A stretch of DNA of 5,895 bases, from assembly GCA_023418475.1 (NCBI GenBank), contig JAEZZO010000084.1, forward strand, positions 1 through 5,895, given 5' to 3'. The stretch comes from Bacillota bacterium (GTDB taxonomy: Bacteria; Bacillota; Clostridia; Lachnospirales; Lachnospiraceae). The notes under the pieces were generated by a model. That model ran no database searches. It had not been told where the DNA came from and saw only the letters and a list, made by a program, of their open reading frames with translations. Below, one piece after another: positions 1 through 5,682 of the stretch (position 1 is the first letter of the stretch; each line of letters starts with the position of its first letter). A program made the translations under genes and the position numbers.

Positions 1-139
1 CTCGACACCATTATTCTACTACAAAAAGGATGAGGATTCCTTATATTTTTGGTAATTTCTTAAAGTTGTTTATTACAATACCGATGAAACAAGGGTACTG
101 TGGATAAAACTACGGAAACTCAAGCAAGAGAAGAACCTA
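1..139. other. AT-rich intergenic DNA, no gene seen
   Basis: This stretch precedes the ileS promoter. I see no coding region with a credible ribosome binding site in it and no part of an upstream gene that can be recognised. A short hairpin (AAGGA at 26-30 with TCCTT at 38-42, seven-base loop) is flanked by an A-run and by ATTTTT at 45-50. It could be the weak end of a terminator for a gene left of the window, but five base pairs are too few for a firm call. Confidence 0.5.
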
Positions 140-168
140 TTGACAATATACTTAATTTAGGCTATTAT
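140..168 (+). promoter_or_regulatory. Sigma-A promoter of the ileS T-box transcript
   Basis: A perfect -35 box TTGACA (140-145) is followed by a 17-base spacer and a -10 box TATTAT (163-168), one mismatch from consensus. Transcription should start near 174-176, a few bases before T-box stem I. That position fits a leader of about 440 bases ahead of ileS. Such a strong promoter is typical of T-box genes, where control is exerted by termination rather than by initiation. Confidence 0.85.
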
Positions 169-173
169 AAACG

Positions 174-440
174 AAAATTGATAAAAACGTTGACAGAGAG
201 AGTAAGCATTTTGCGAAAGTTTCAGCGAGCCGGGGACAGTGTAAGTCCGGTATCAGTAGCAGATGACCGAAAATCACTCCCTAGTTGCAAAACCCAAAGG
301 TGGGAGATACCCGCCAAGTAGGCTGCGCCGGTATCTACCGTTATATAGATAATGTATAAATGCCTTATTGGCAGAGTACGTGAAACAGGTGGTTAATTGA
401 CAGCATATGCTCTCATCCTTTTTCGGATGGGAGTTTTTTT
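174..440 (+). ncRNA. T-box riboswitch (tRNA-Ile sensing leader) of ileS
   Basis: This leader RNA senses uncharged tRNA-Ile and lets transcription continue into ileS when isoleucine charging is low. Recognisable elements, in order, are a GAGAGTA specifier-loop 5' strand (198-204), a CAGCGAGCC AG-bulge region (223-231) and the stem I apical hairpin CCGG (230-233)/CCGG (247-250). The specifier 3' strand follows, with codon ATC (273-275, isoleucine) and then a purine, A276. Next comes the clostridial stem II region AGTAGGCTGCGCCGG...ACCGTTA (about 318-343), and then the antiterminator with AACAGGTGGT (384-393). TGGT (390-393) can pair with the tRNA acceptor end ACCA, and tRNA-Ile carries discriminator A. 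The bulge reads TGGTTAA instead of the usual TGGNACC. The isoleucine assignment rests on both the ATC specifier and the downstream ileS. Helix ends were traced by eye, not folded. Confidence 0.9.
410..440 (+). terminator. T-box rho-independent terminator
   Basis: CTCTCATCC (410-418) pairs with GGATGGGAG (425-433) in nine pairs, one of them G-U, around a six-base loop, and seven T follow (434-440). In the alternative antiterminator the 5' arm is captured: AGG (387-389) pairs with CCT (417-419) and TGA (398-400) with TCA (413-415), leaving TGGTTAA as the tRNA-binding bulge. The small palindrome AGCATATGCT (402-411) sits in the antiterminator loop. Confidence 0.9.
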
Positions 441-449
441 AGTGTTATT

Positions 450-479
450 TTTACAATTGTATGTAGAATGGATTATAAC
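450..479 (+). promoter_or_regulatory. Possible second ileS promoter downstream of the T-box terminator
   Basis: TTTACA (450-455) and TATAAC (474-479) are each one base from the sigma-A consensus, but their spacing of 18 bases is slightly long. If active, it would start transcripts near 486, after the T-box terminator, giving ileS a T-box-independent basal supply. In AT-rich intergenic DNA such matches also occur by chance, so this is a candidate only. Confidence 0.4.
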
Positions 480-497
480 AAATTATTTTATCCTTTG

Positions 498-604
498 AAG
501 GAGGGAAATCCTCCTGACCAACTACTCGAAAACACTTTATTTATTAAAGGAGGGAAATCCTCCTAATATCAACTACAGTAAACATTTTATCTATTAAAAG
601 GAGG
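498..604 (+). repeat. Three tandem Shine-Dalgarno repeats, two with anti-Shine-Dalgarno complements
   Basis: AGGAGG occurs at 499-504, 548-553 and 599-604, spaced 49 and 51 bases apart. In the first two copies it is followed by GAAAT and CCTCCT (510-515 and 559-564), so each can fold into a six-pair hairpin with a five-base loop. The third copy lacks the complement and is the functional ileS ribosome binding site. Similarity extends beyond the hairpins: CAACTAC recurs at 519-525 and 570-576, each followed by related A/T-rich sequence ending in TATTAAA or TATTAAAA before AGGAGG. This indicates tandem duplication of a roughly 51-base unit. No start codon follows the first two copies at a useful distance. 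CCTCCT could alternatively mask the real site at 599-604. No T-run follows the hairpins, so they are not terminators. Confidence 0.85.
599..604 (+). promoter_or_regulatory. Ribosome binding site of ileS
   Basis: The perfect AGGAGG lies nine bases before ATG at 614 and only three before an alternative in-frame TTG at 608. The spacing selects the ATG. The site is the third member of the tandem Shine-Dalgarno series and is complementary to CCTCCT at 559-564 and 510-515, so its accessibility may depend on how the leader folds. Confidence 0.85.
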
Positions 605-613
605 ATTTTGAAT

Positions 614-3600
614 ATGTACGATAAGGTGTCAACAGACTTAAACTTTGTCGAGAGAGAAAAAAAGATACTGAAATTCTGGCAGGAGCATCAGATTTTTGAG
701 GAAAGCATTAAGGAACGTAAGGACGGCGAGACCTATACGTTTTATGACGGACCTCCGACGGCAAATGGCAAGCCGCATATCGGGCACGTTTTAACCAGAG
801 TAATCAAGGATATTGTACCAAGATACAGGACGATGAAGGGCTATAAGGTTCTTCGTAAAGCAGGATGGGATACTCATGGACTTCCGGTAGAGCTGGAGGT
901 TGAGAAGAAGCTTGGTATTAACGGTAAGGAGCAGATTGAACAATATGGTCTGGAGCCGTTTATCCAGGAATGCAAGGAAAGTGTATGGAAGTATAAGGGC
1001 ATGTGGGAGGATTTCTCCGGTATTGTAGGCTTCTGGGCAGATATGGATAACCCTTATGTAACCTATCATAATGATTATATAGAATCCGAATGGTGGTCTC
1101 TAAAACAAATCTGGGAGAAGGGACTTCTTTATAAAGGCTTTAAGATTGTACCTTACTGTCCAAGATGCGGAACACCCTTATCCAGCCATGAGGTTGCGCA
1201 AGGTTATAAGGATGTTAAGGAAAAATCAGTAATCGCAAAATTCCGTGTCAAAGGGACTCAGGATGAGTTTATCCTTGCCTGGACGACAACTCCCTGGACG
1301 CTTCCCTCCAATGTTGCACTTTGCGTCAATCCGGAGGAAACCTACGTTAAGGTGAAGGTATCTGTGGATGCCAAGGGCAATGTAATTGGAAAATGCTCCT
1401 GTGGTCATGATCATTCCAAAGAGGAGCAGGTAGCTGTCGGTACAGAGTATTACATCCTGGCAGAAGCACTTCTTGGCGTAATTGAAGGTGATTATGAGGT
1501 CGTTGAGAAATACATTGGTAAGGATCTGGAATACAAGGAATATGAACCCTTATTTGACTATGCGAAAATAGATAGAAAGGGCTACTATGTAACCTGTGAC
1601 AATTATGTAACGTTAAGTGACGGTACCGGTGTGGTTCATATTGCTCCTGCATTTGGTGAGGATGATAACCGGGTCGGCAAGATTTATGATTTACCTTTTG
1701 TACAGCTGATTGACGGGAAAGGTGAATTTAAACCGGAAGCGACTGATTTTGCAGGCTTATTCTGTAAAGCAGCGGATGAACCGGTTATGAAAATGCTTGC
1801 AGAGAAGAAGCTGCTCTTTAAGATCCTTAAATTCGAGCATAGTTATCCGTTTTGCTGGCGCTGTGATACACCTCTGATCTATTACGCAAGAGAATCCTGG
1901 TTCATCAAGATGACAGCGGTAAAGGACCAGCTGATTGCTAATAATAATACTATTAACTGGATGCCGGAGAGCATCGGTCAGGGACGTTTTGGTGACTGGC
2001 TAAAGAATGTACAGGACTGGGGACTTTCCAGGGACCGTTATTGGGGAACTCCGCTTCCGGTATGGGAATGTGAGGACGGACACCGCCATTGTATCGGAAG
2101 CATCGAGGAACTGAAAGCAATGTCCGACAATTGTCCGGATAATATCGAGCTCCACAGGCCCTTTATTGATGCGGTTACTATCAAATGTCCCGAGTGCGGC
2201 AAGATAATGACCCGTGTGAATCCGGTTATTGACTGCTGGTATGACTCCGGTTCCATGCCATTTGCACAGTGGCATTACCCATTTGAAAATAAAGAGATTT
2301 TTGACGATAATTTCCCGGCTGACTTTATAAGCGAAGCGGTGGATCAGACCAGAGGCTGGTTCTATTCGCTGCTTGCCATCTCTACGCTGATATTTGAGAA
2401 AGCTCCGTTTAAGAATGTAATAGTACTTGGACATGTGCAGGATGAGAACGGACAGAAGATGTCTAAATCCAAAGGAAATGCAGTAGATCCGATGGAAGCA
2501 CTGGAGAAGCATGGAGCAGATGCAATCCGCTGGTATTTCTATATCAATTCTGCATTATGGCTGCCAAATCGTTTTCATCATGGTGCCGTAACAGAAGGAC
2601 AGAGAAAATATATGGGAACACTTTGGAACACTTATGCTTTCTTTGTACTTTATGCCAATATTGATCAATTTGACGCTACGAAATATCAACTGGAATATGA
2701 TAAGCTTCCGGTCATGGACAAATGGCTGCTTTCCAAATTAAACACGCTAGTTAAGACGGTTGATGAGCATCTTGAGAATTACCGCATCAATGAAGGTGCA
2801 AGAACTCTTGCAGATTTCGTAGATGAACTTTCCAACTGGTATGTCAGAAGAAGCCGGGAACGCTTCTGGGCAAAGGAAATGCCGCAGGATAAAATTAATG
2901 CTTACATGACCTTATATACCGCTTTAGTAACCGTATCAAAGCTGTCGGCACCGTTTATTCCGTTTATGACAGAGGATATCTATCAGAATTTGGTGGTGAA
3001 TATAGACAAAAATGCACCAAAGAGTATTCATTTTTGTGATTATCCGGCATATAATGAAAACTTCATAGACAAAGCGCTCGAGGATAACATGGAAGAGGTT
3101 CTTGAAGTGGTAGTTCTTGGTCGTGCCTGCAGAAATTCAGCCAATATCAAGAACCGTCAGCCAATCGGTAAAATGTATGTAAAAGCGGAGGCAGAGCTTT
3201 CGGCCTTCTATCAGGATATCATTGCGGATGAGTTGAATGTGAAGGAGATTATATTTACGGAGGATGTAAGAGATTTCACCTCCTACAGTTTCAAACCGCA
3301 GTTAAAGACACTCGGACCGAAGTTTGGCAAGCAGATCGGTCAGGTTCGTACAGTTCTTGCTAATCTGAACGGCAACGTGGCAATGGATGAAATCAATGCT
3401 ACCGGAAAGCTTAAAATCAGCCTGGAGGGTGTGGAAGCAGAACTGGAGAAAGAGGATTTACTGATTGAAGCAGCACAGACGGTAGGCTTTGTATCAGGCT
3501 CGGATCATGGAATTACGGTTGTCCTGGATACGAACTTGTCACAGGATCTGATTGAGGAAGGCTATGTCAGAGAGATCATCAGCAAAATCCAGACCATGCG

Positions 3601-3805
3601 TAAGGAAGCTGGTTTTGAGGTAATGGATCATATCCGTGTTTCGCAAAACGGCAATGACAAAATAAAAGAAATTATGGTTCGTAACGCAGAGGAAATCAAG
3701 TCAGAGGTATTGGCCGAGGAGCTTATCTTTGATGGTGCGAAAGGTTATACAAAGGACTGGAGCTTGAATGGTGAGGATGTAACTCTGGGAGTTGAGAAAC
3801 TGTAA
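614..3805 (+). CDS. ileS: Isoleucyl-tRNA synthetase, type 2 (IleRS)
   Basis: This cytoplasmic class I synthetase activates isoleucine with ATP, loads it onto tRNA-Ile and hydrolyses mischarged valine. From ATG 614 it has 1063 residues, near the usual length of the eukaryote-like type 2 clade. The catalytic domain shows GPPTANGKPHIGH with HIGH at residues 55-58, GWDTHGLPVE, and KMSKS at 615-619. The CP1 editing domain shows TTTPWTLPSN (224-233) and GTGVVHIAPAFGEDD (337-351); H342 and D351 match the conserved editing His and Asp by sequence and spacing. Cysteine pairs at 182/185, 414/417 and 525/528 suggest structural zinc sites. MDKWLL (from about residue 700) opens the anticodon-binding helical domain. 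The C-terminal part has no cysteines, so it lacks the zinc finger of type 1 bacterial enzymes. A small CSCGHDH insertion (261-267) lies in CP1. The upstream T-box controls it, and its own terminator follows. I see no frameshift. Confidence 0.98.
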   Translation: MYDKVSTDLNFVEREKKILKFWQEHQIFEESIKERKDGETYTFYDGPPTANGKPHIGHVLTRVIKDIVPRYRTMKGYKVLRKAGWDTHGLPVELEVEKKLGINGKEQIEQYGLEPFIQECKESVWKYKGMWEDFSGIVGFWADMDNPYVTYHNDYIESEWWSLKQIWEKGLLYKGFKIVPYCPRCGTPLSSHEVAQGYKDVKEKSVIAKFRVKGTQDEFILAWTTTPWTLPSNVALCVNPEETYVKVKVSVDAKGNVIGKCSCGHDHSKEEQVAVGTEYYILAEALLGVIEGDYEVVEKYIGKDLEYKEYEPLFDYAKIDRKGYYVTCDNYVTLSDGTGVVHIAPAFGEDDNRVGKIYDLPFVQLIDGKGEFKPEATDFAGLFCKAADEPVMKMLAEKKLLFKILKFEHSYPFCWRCDTPLIYYARESWFIKMTAVKDQLIANNNTINWMPESIGQGRFGDWLKNVQDWGLSRDRYWGTPLPVWECEDGHRHCIGSIEELKAMSDNCPDNIELHRPFIDAVTIKCPECGKIMTRVNPVIDCWYDSGSMPFAQWHYPFENKEIFDDNFPADFISEAVDQTRGWFYSLLAISTLIFEKAPFKNVIVLGHVQDENGQKMSKSKGNAVDPMEALEKHGADAIRWYFYINSALWLPNRFHHGAVTEGQRKYMGTLWNTYAFFVLYANIDQFDATKYQLEYDKLPVMDKWLLSKLNTLVKTVDEHLENYRINEGARTLADFVDELSNWYVRRSRERFWAKEMPQDKINAYMTLYTALVTVSKLSAPFIPFMTEDIYQNLVVNIDKNAPKSIHFCDYPAYNENFIDKALEDNMEEVLEVVVLGRACRNSANIKNRQPIGKMYVKAEAELSAFYQDIIADELNVKEIIFTEDVRDFTSYSFKPQLKTLGPKFGKQIGQVRTVLANLNGNVAMDEINATGKLKISLEGVEAELEKEDLLIEAAQTVGFVSGSDHGITVVLDTNLSQDLIEEGYVREIISKIQTMRKEAGFEVMDHIRVSQNGNDKIKEIMVRNAEEIKSEVLAEELIFDGAKGYTKDWSLNGEDVTLGVEKL

Positions 3806-3831
3806 AAGTAATTATTTATTGATAACAGAAT

Positions 3832-3892
3832 AAAAGCATAGCAGGAGTAATGGAGTTCCTTTCGAAGATACGTTAATCTGCTGTGCTTTTTT
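3832..3892 (+). terminator. Rho-independent terminator of ileS
   Basis: AAAAGCATAGCAG (3832-3844) pairs with CTGCTGTGCTTTT (3878-3890) over 13 pairs with one G-U wobble, and the T-run continues to 3892. It begins 26 bases after the ileS stop. The loop of 33 bases is unusually long for an intrinsic terminator and I could not find a convincing inner helix by eye. The symmetric A and T flanks mean it might also work on the opposite strand. Confidence 0.75.
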
Positions 3893-4080
3893 CTGATTAC
3901 AGAGTACCCAGACCCGTCAGATATGCAATGCTTTTCTGCTAACAGACCATACAATTCCGATGGTGTATGACGACAGTTATTTTAAAAATATAGACCAGAA
4001 GAACCTTACACAATACAGAATGCAGCCGTGCGTTAAGCAATAACTTTTCAATTATTTACTGATGCATAATATCAATTTGA
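3893..4080. other. Intergenic DNA between ileS terminator and transporter gene
   Basis: The gap between the ileS stop and the transporter start is 309 bases. Apart from the terminator and the inverted repeat described separately, I see no gene in it. Two overlapping five-pair inverted repeats occur (ACCAT 3946-3950 with ATGGT 3960-3964, and CATAC 3948-3952 with GTATG 3965-3969), too short to assign a role. CATAAT at 4065-4070 resembles a -10 box, but no -35 box stands at a proper distance. Confidence 0.4.
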
Positions 4081-4095
4081 CTGTGTATAACACAG
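4081..4095. promoter_or_regulatory. Perfect inverted repeat upstream of the transporter, possible operator
   Basis: CTGTGTATAACACAG is a perfect six-base inverted repeat around a three-base centre, ending 19 bases before the transporter ATG. It overlaps a TTGACT sequence (4077-4082) and contains TATAAC, which resembles a -10 box. The position suits a repressor site that would cover the promoter or initiation region. It does not match the Gram-positive LexA box or another operator that I recognise with certainty, and no regulator gene lies beside it in this window. Confidence 0.35.
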
Positions 4096-4114
4096 ATATA
4101 GGAATGGAGATAGA

Positions 4115-5023
4115 ATGAAATACAAGGAACATAATTTAACAAATTGTTATGCCTTTGGAACCGTTTTATTATGGGCATCGGCGTTCGTATTTACAAAAGT
4201 AGCGCTGGAGGCATTTTCTGCACCGGTCGTCGGTGCACTGAGGTATATCGTTGCTTCTATATTCTATCTGGTAATACTGCTGGTAAAGCGCATCGGACTT
4301 CCGGATAAGAAGGATATACCAATGTTTTTACTGTCCGGAGCGCTTGGATTTTCATTCTATATGATACTGTTTAACGAAGCATCGAGCTACTTATCCTCTG
4401 CAACAGGAAGTATCATTATAGCTACAGCACCCATTATTACCGCATTACTTGCAAATATGGTATTTCGAGAAAGACTAAGTATCGTCGCCTGGAGCGTTAT
4501 CGTGGTGGAATTTTGCGGTATATTGGTATTAACCTTATGGGATGGAATTTTGTCGGTAAATAAGGGGATATTCTGGATGCTTGGAGCAGCTTTTTGCATC
4601 AGCAGTTACAATTTGATACAGCGAAAATTCACCAGAAAATACTCAGCCCTGCAATCTACAGCATACAGCATTCTGGCAGGTACCTTGCTATTGCTGCTTT
4701 ATTTACCCTCATCAATTTCACAGCTTGCAACGGCACCGTTAAAATATTGGATTGTAGCAATCTATATGGGGATTTTTCCGAGCGCAGTGGCATATCTTTT
4801 GTGGAGTAAAGCACTTTCTATTGCTGAAAACACCAGTCAGGTTACTAATTTTATGTTCATAACACCTTTACTCGCTACTATAATGGGATTTCTGGTCAGA
4901 AAGGAAATACCCGGAGCAGGAACCATTGTGGGGGGTGTAATTATCATAGGCGGTTTATTAGTGTTTCAGAGGGTAAAGTCCGGTAACCATAAGAGACAAA
5001 AAGACAGAGTGAAGAAAGGTTGA
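4115..5023 (+). CDS. EamA/DMT-family membrane transporter
   Basis: The 302-residue protein is probably an inner-membrane exporter of a small metabolite in the drug/metabolite transporter superfamily; the substrate cannot be told from sequence. Ten hydrophobic segments lie at about 11-31, 37-57, 68-87, 94-115, 123-142, 151-169, 180-197, 211-229, 242-261 and 266-285. They form the duplicated five-helix EamA arrangement of the family's usual 290-310 residue length. Family-like landmarks are LWASAFVFTKVAL in helix 1, ALRY at 41-44 in helix 2, the helix 3-4 stretch ending in TAPIITALLANMVFRERLS, and in the second repeat TPLLATIMGFLVRKEIPG followed by a glycine-rich last helix. A basic tail (286-302) should be cytoplasmic. 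ATG 4115 has GGAG (4106-4109) five bases upstream. It is separated from ileS by a terminator and seems to be its own unit. I found no clear promoter and no clear terminator behind it. Confidence 0.93.
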   Translation: MKYKEHNLTNCYAFGTVLLWASAFVFTKVALEAFSAPVVGALRYIVASIFYLVILLVKRIGLPDKKDIPMFLLSGALGFSFYMILFNEASSYLSSATGSIIIATAPIITALLANMVFRERLSIVAWSVIVVEFCGILVLTLWDGILSVNKGIFWMLGAAFCISSYNLIQRKFTRKYSALQSTAYSILAGTLLLLLYLPSSISQLATAPLKYWIVAIYMGIFPSAVAYLLWSKALSIAENTSQVTNFMFITPLLATIMGFLVRKEIPGAGTIVGGVIIIGGLLVFQRVKSGNHKRQKDRVKKG

Positions 5024-5131
5024 ATGCAATACACTTTTAGGAAACACTGATTAGAATCACTGTCCGGGATATCATTTTACGGTGAACAATATTAACTTTA
5101 GGTATGGAAATTGTGAAAACCACATTCTTCC

Positions 5132-5160
5132 TTTACATCTTTGCGAGGATATACTATAAT
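5132..5160 (+). promoter_or_regulatory. Sigma-A promoter of the darA-like gene
   Basis: TTTACA (5132-5137), a 17-base spacer and a perfect TATAAT (5155-5160) form a strong sigma-A promoter. Transcription should begin near 5167, leaving a leader of about 120 bases before ATG 5287. The promoter shows that the small gene is transcribed independently of the transporter. The leader is AT-rich, contains the short palindrome ATGAATTTCAT (5247-5257) and shows no riboswitch class that I recognise. Confidence 0.8.
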
Positions 5161-5286
5161 GAAATAGAATAGATAAATCGTTAACTGATAATAGGTTACT
5201 GAAGTTTTGAATTTATGAAACAGGTACTTACTGATCATGTAATGGGATGAATTTCATTATATTATATTTTGAAAGGATGGGATTCT

Positions 5287-5604
5287 ATGAAACTTATTTA
5301 TGTAATTGTACGTAATGTCGATAGTAGCTATGTAACGGAAGCATTAAATAAAAGTGGCTTCTATGTAACGAAGCTGGCATCTACGGGTGGCTTTTTAAGA
5401 GAAGGTAATACTACATTAATGATAGGAACCGATGAAGAGAAGGTGGATCAGGTTATTGGTATTGTTAAAAAGGAATGTGGACCAAGACAGCAGATAATAT
5501 CAAATCCGGTCGGAGCAGCTGAATATGCGGCAATGAACATCGCTGTAAATGTTGGCGGAGCTACGATATTTGTTATGGATGTGGATCGGTACGAAAAGAT
5601 CTAG
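5287..5604 (+). CDS. darA: DarA/PstA-like PII-family cyclic-di-AMP receptor (DUF970)
   Basis: The 105-residue protein belongs to the DarA (B. subtilis) / PstA (Listeria, Staphylococcus) family. These are small PII-like cytoplasmic proteins, known to form trimers, that bind cyclic-di-AMP; their downstream target is not settled. The sequence shows the N-terminal strand MKLIYVIVRN, the signature TKLASTGGFLREGNTT (28-43) followed by LMIG, a helix DEEKVDQVIGIVKKEC, and the C-terminal strand VNVGGATIFVMDVDRYEKI. It is a few residues shorter than my recollection of B. subtilis DarA, mainly in the loop after residue 70, where the usual YxPYPVEV is replaced by YAAMNIAVNV. Position 24 is Gly and position 26 is Tyr, where B. 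subtilis has Asn and Arg. ATG 5287 was chosen over in-frame TTG 5269 because AAAGGA (5272-5277) lies nine bases before the ATG. It has its own promoter and terminator. The family call is firm; unchanged ligand binding is not. Confidence 0.92.
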   Translation: MKLIYVIVRNVDSSYVTEALNKSGFYVTKLASTGGFLREGNTTLMIGTDEEKVDQVIGIVKKECGPRQQIISNPVGAAEYAAMNIAVNVGGATIFVMDVDRYEKI

Positions 5605-5641
5605 ACAGATGTCTGGATGATAGAATTGAATTGAAATTAAT

Positions 5642-5677
5642 AAAAAGTTCCTGGAACAGTTTCCAGGGACTTTTTTT
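5642..5677 (+). terminator. Strong rho-independent terminator after the darA-like gene
   Basis: AAAAAGTTCCTGGAA (5642-5656) pairs with TTCCAGGGACTTTTT (5661-5675) in 15 pairs with one wobble around a four-base loop. The T-run spans 5671-5677. It starts 37 bases after the stop codon. The A-run on the left makes it plausible as a bidirectional terminator. It also appears to be the landing site of the group II intron that begins a few bases later. Confidence 0.92.
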
Positions 5678-5682
5678 ATGTT

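Noticed and set aside
26..50. A possible terminator at the left edge.
   Set aside because: The stem has only five pairs and the T-run is separated from it; the evidence is too weak without the upstream gene.
100..321. A 73-codon open frame starting with GTG.
   Set aside because: It lies across the ileS promoter and T-box stem I, has no ribosome binding site and resembles no known protein; the RNA structure explains the sequence.
402..411. AGCATATGCT palindrome as an operator.
   Set aside because: It lies in the loop between the antiterminator strands of the T-box and is better explained as part of that RNA.
608..613. TTG start two codons upstream of the chosen ileS ATG.
   Set aside because: It is only three bases from AGGAGG, while the ATG at 614 is nine bases away and begins the MYDKV sequence.
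791..2512. Several open frames on the minus strand within ileS.
   Set aside because: They are antisense shadows of a strongly conserved gene and show no recognisable domain or ribosome binding site.
3745..3954. A minus-strand open frame spanning the ileS end and terminator.
   Set aside because: It runs through the terminator hairpin and has no protein family features.
4594..4809. A 71-codon open frame on the plus strand inside the transporter gene.
   Set aside because: It is an out-of-frame shadow of the transporter with no independent start signals.
5048..5059. TGATTAGAATCA inverted repeat after the transporter gene as a terminator.
   Set aside because: The two-base centre cannot form a stable hairpin and no T-run follows.
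5269..5286. TTG start extending the darA-like protein by six residues.
   Set aside because: The extension would overlap the AAAGGA ribosome binding site, and family members begin at MKLI.
5167..5286. A cyclic-di-AMP (ydaO) riboswitch ahead of the darA-like gene.
   Set aside because: The leader is too short and lacks the conserved blocks of that riboswitch as I know them.
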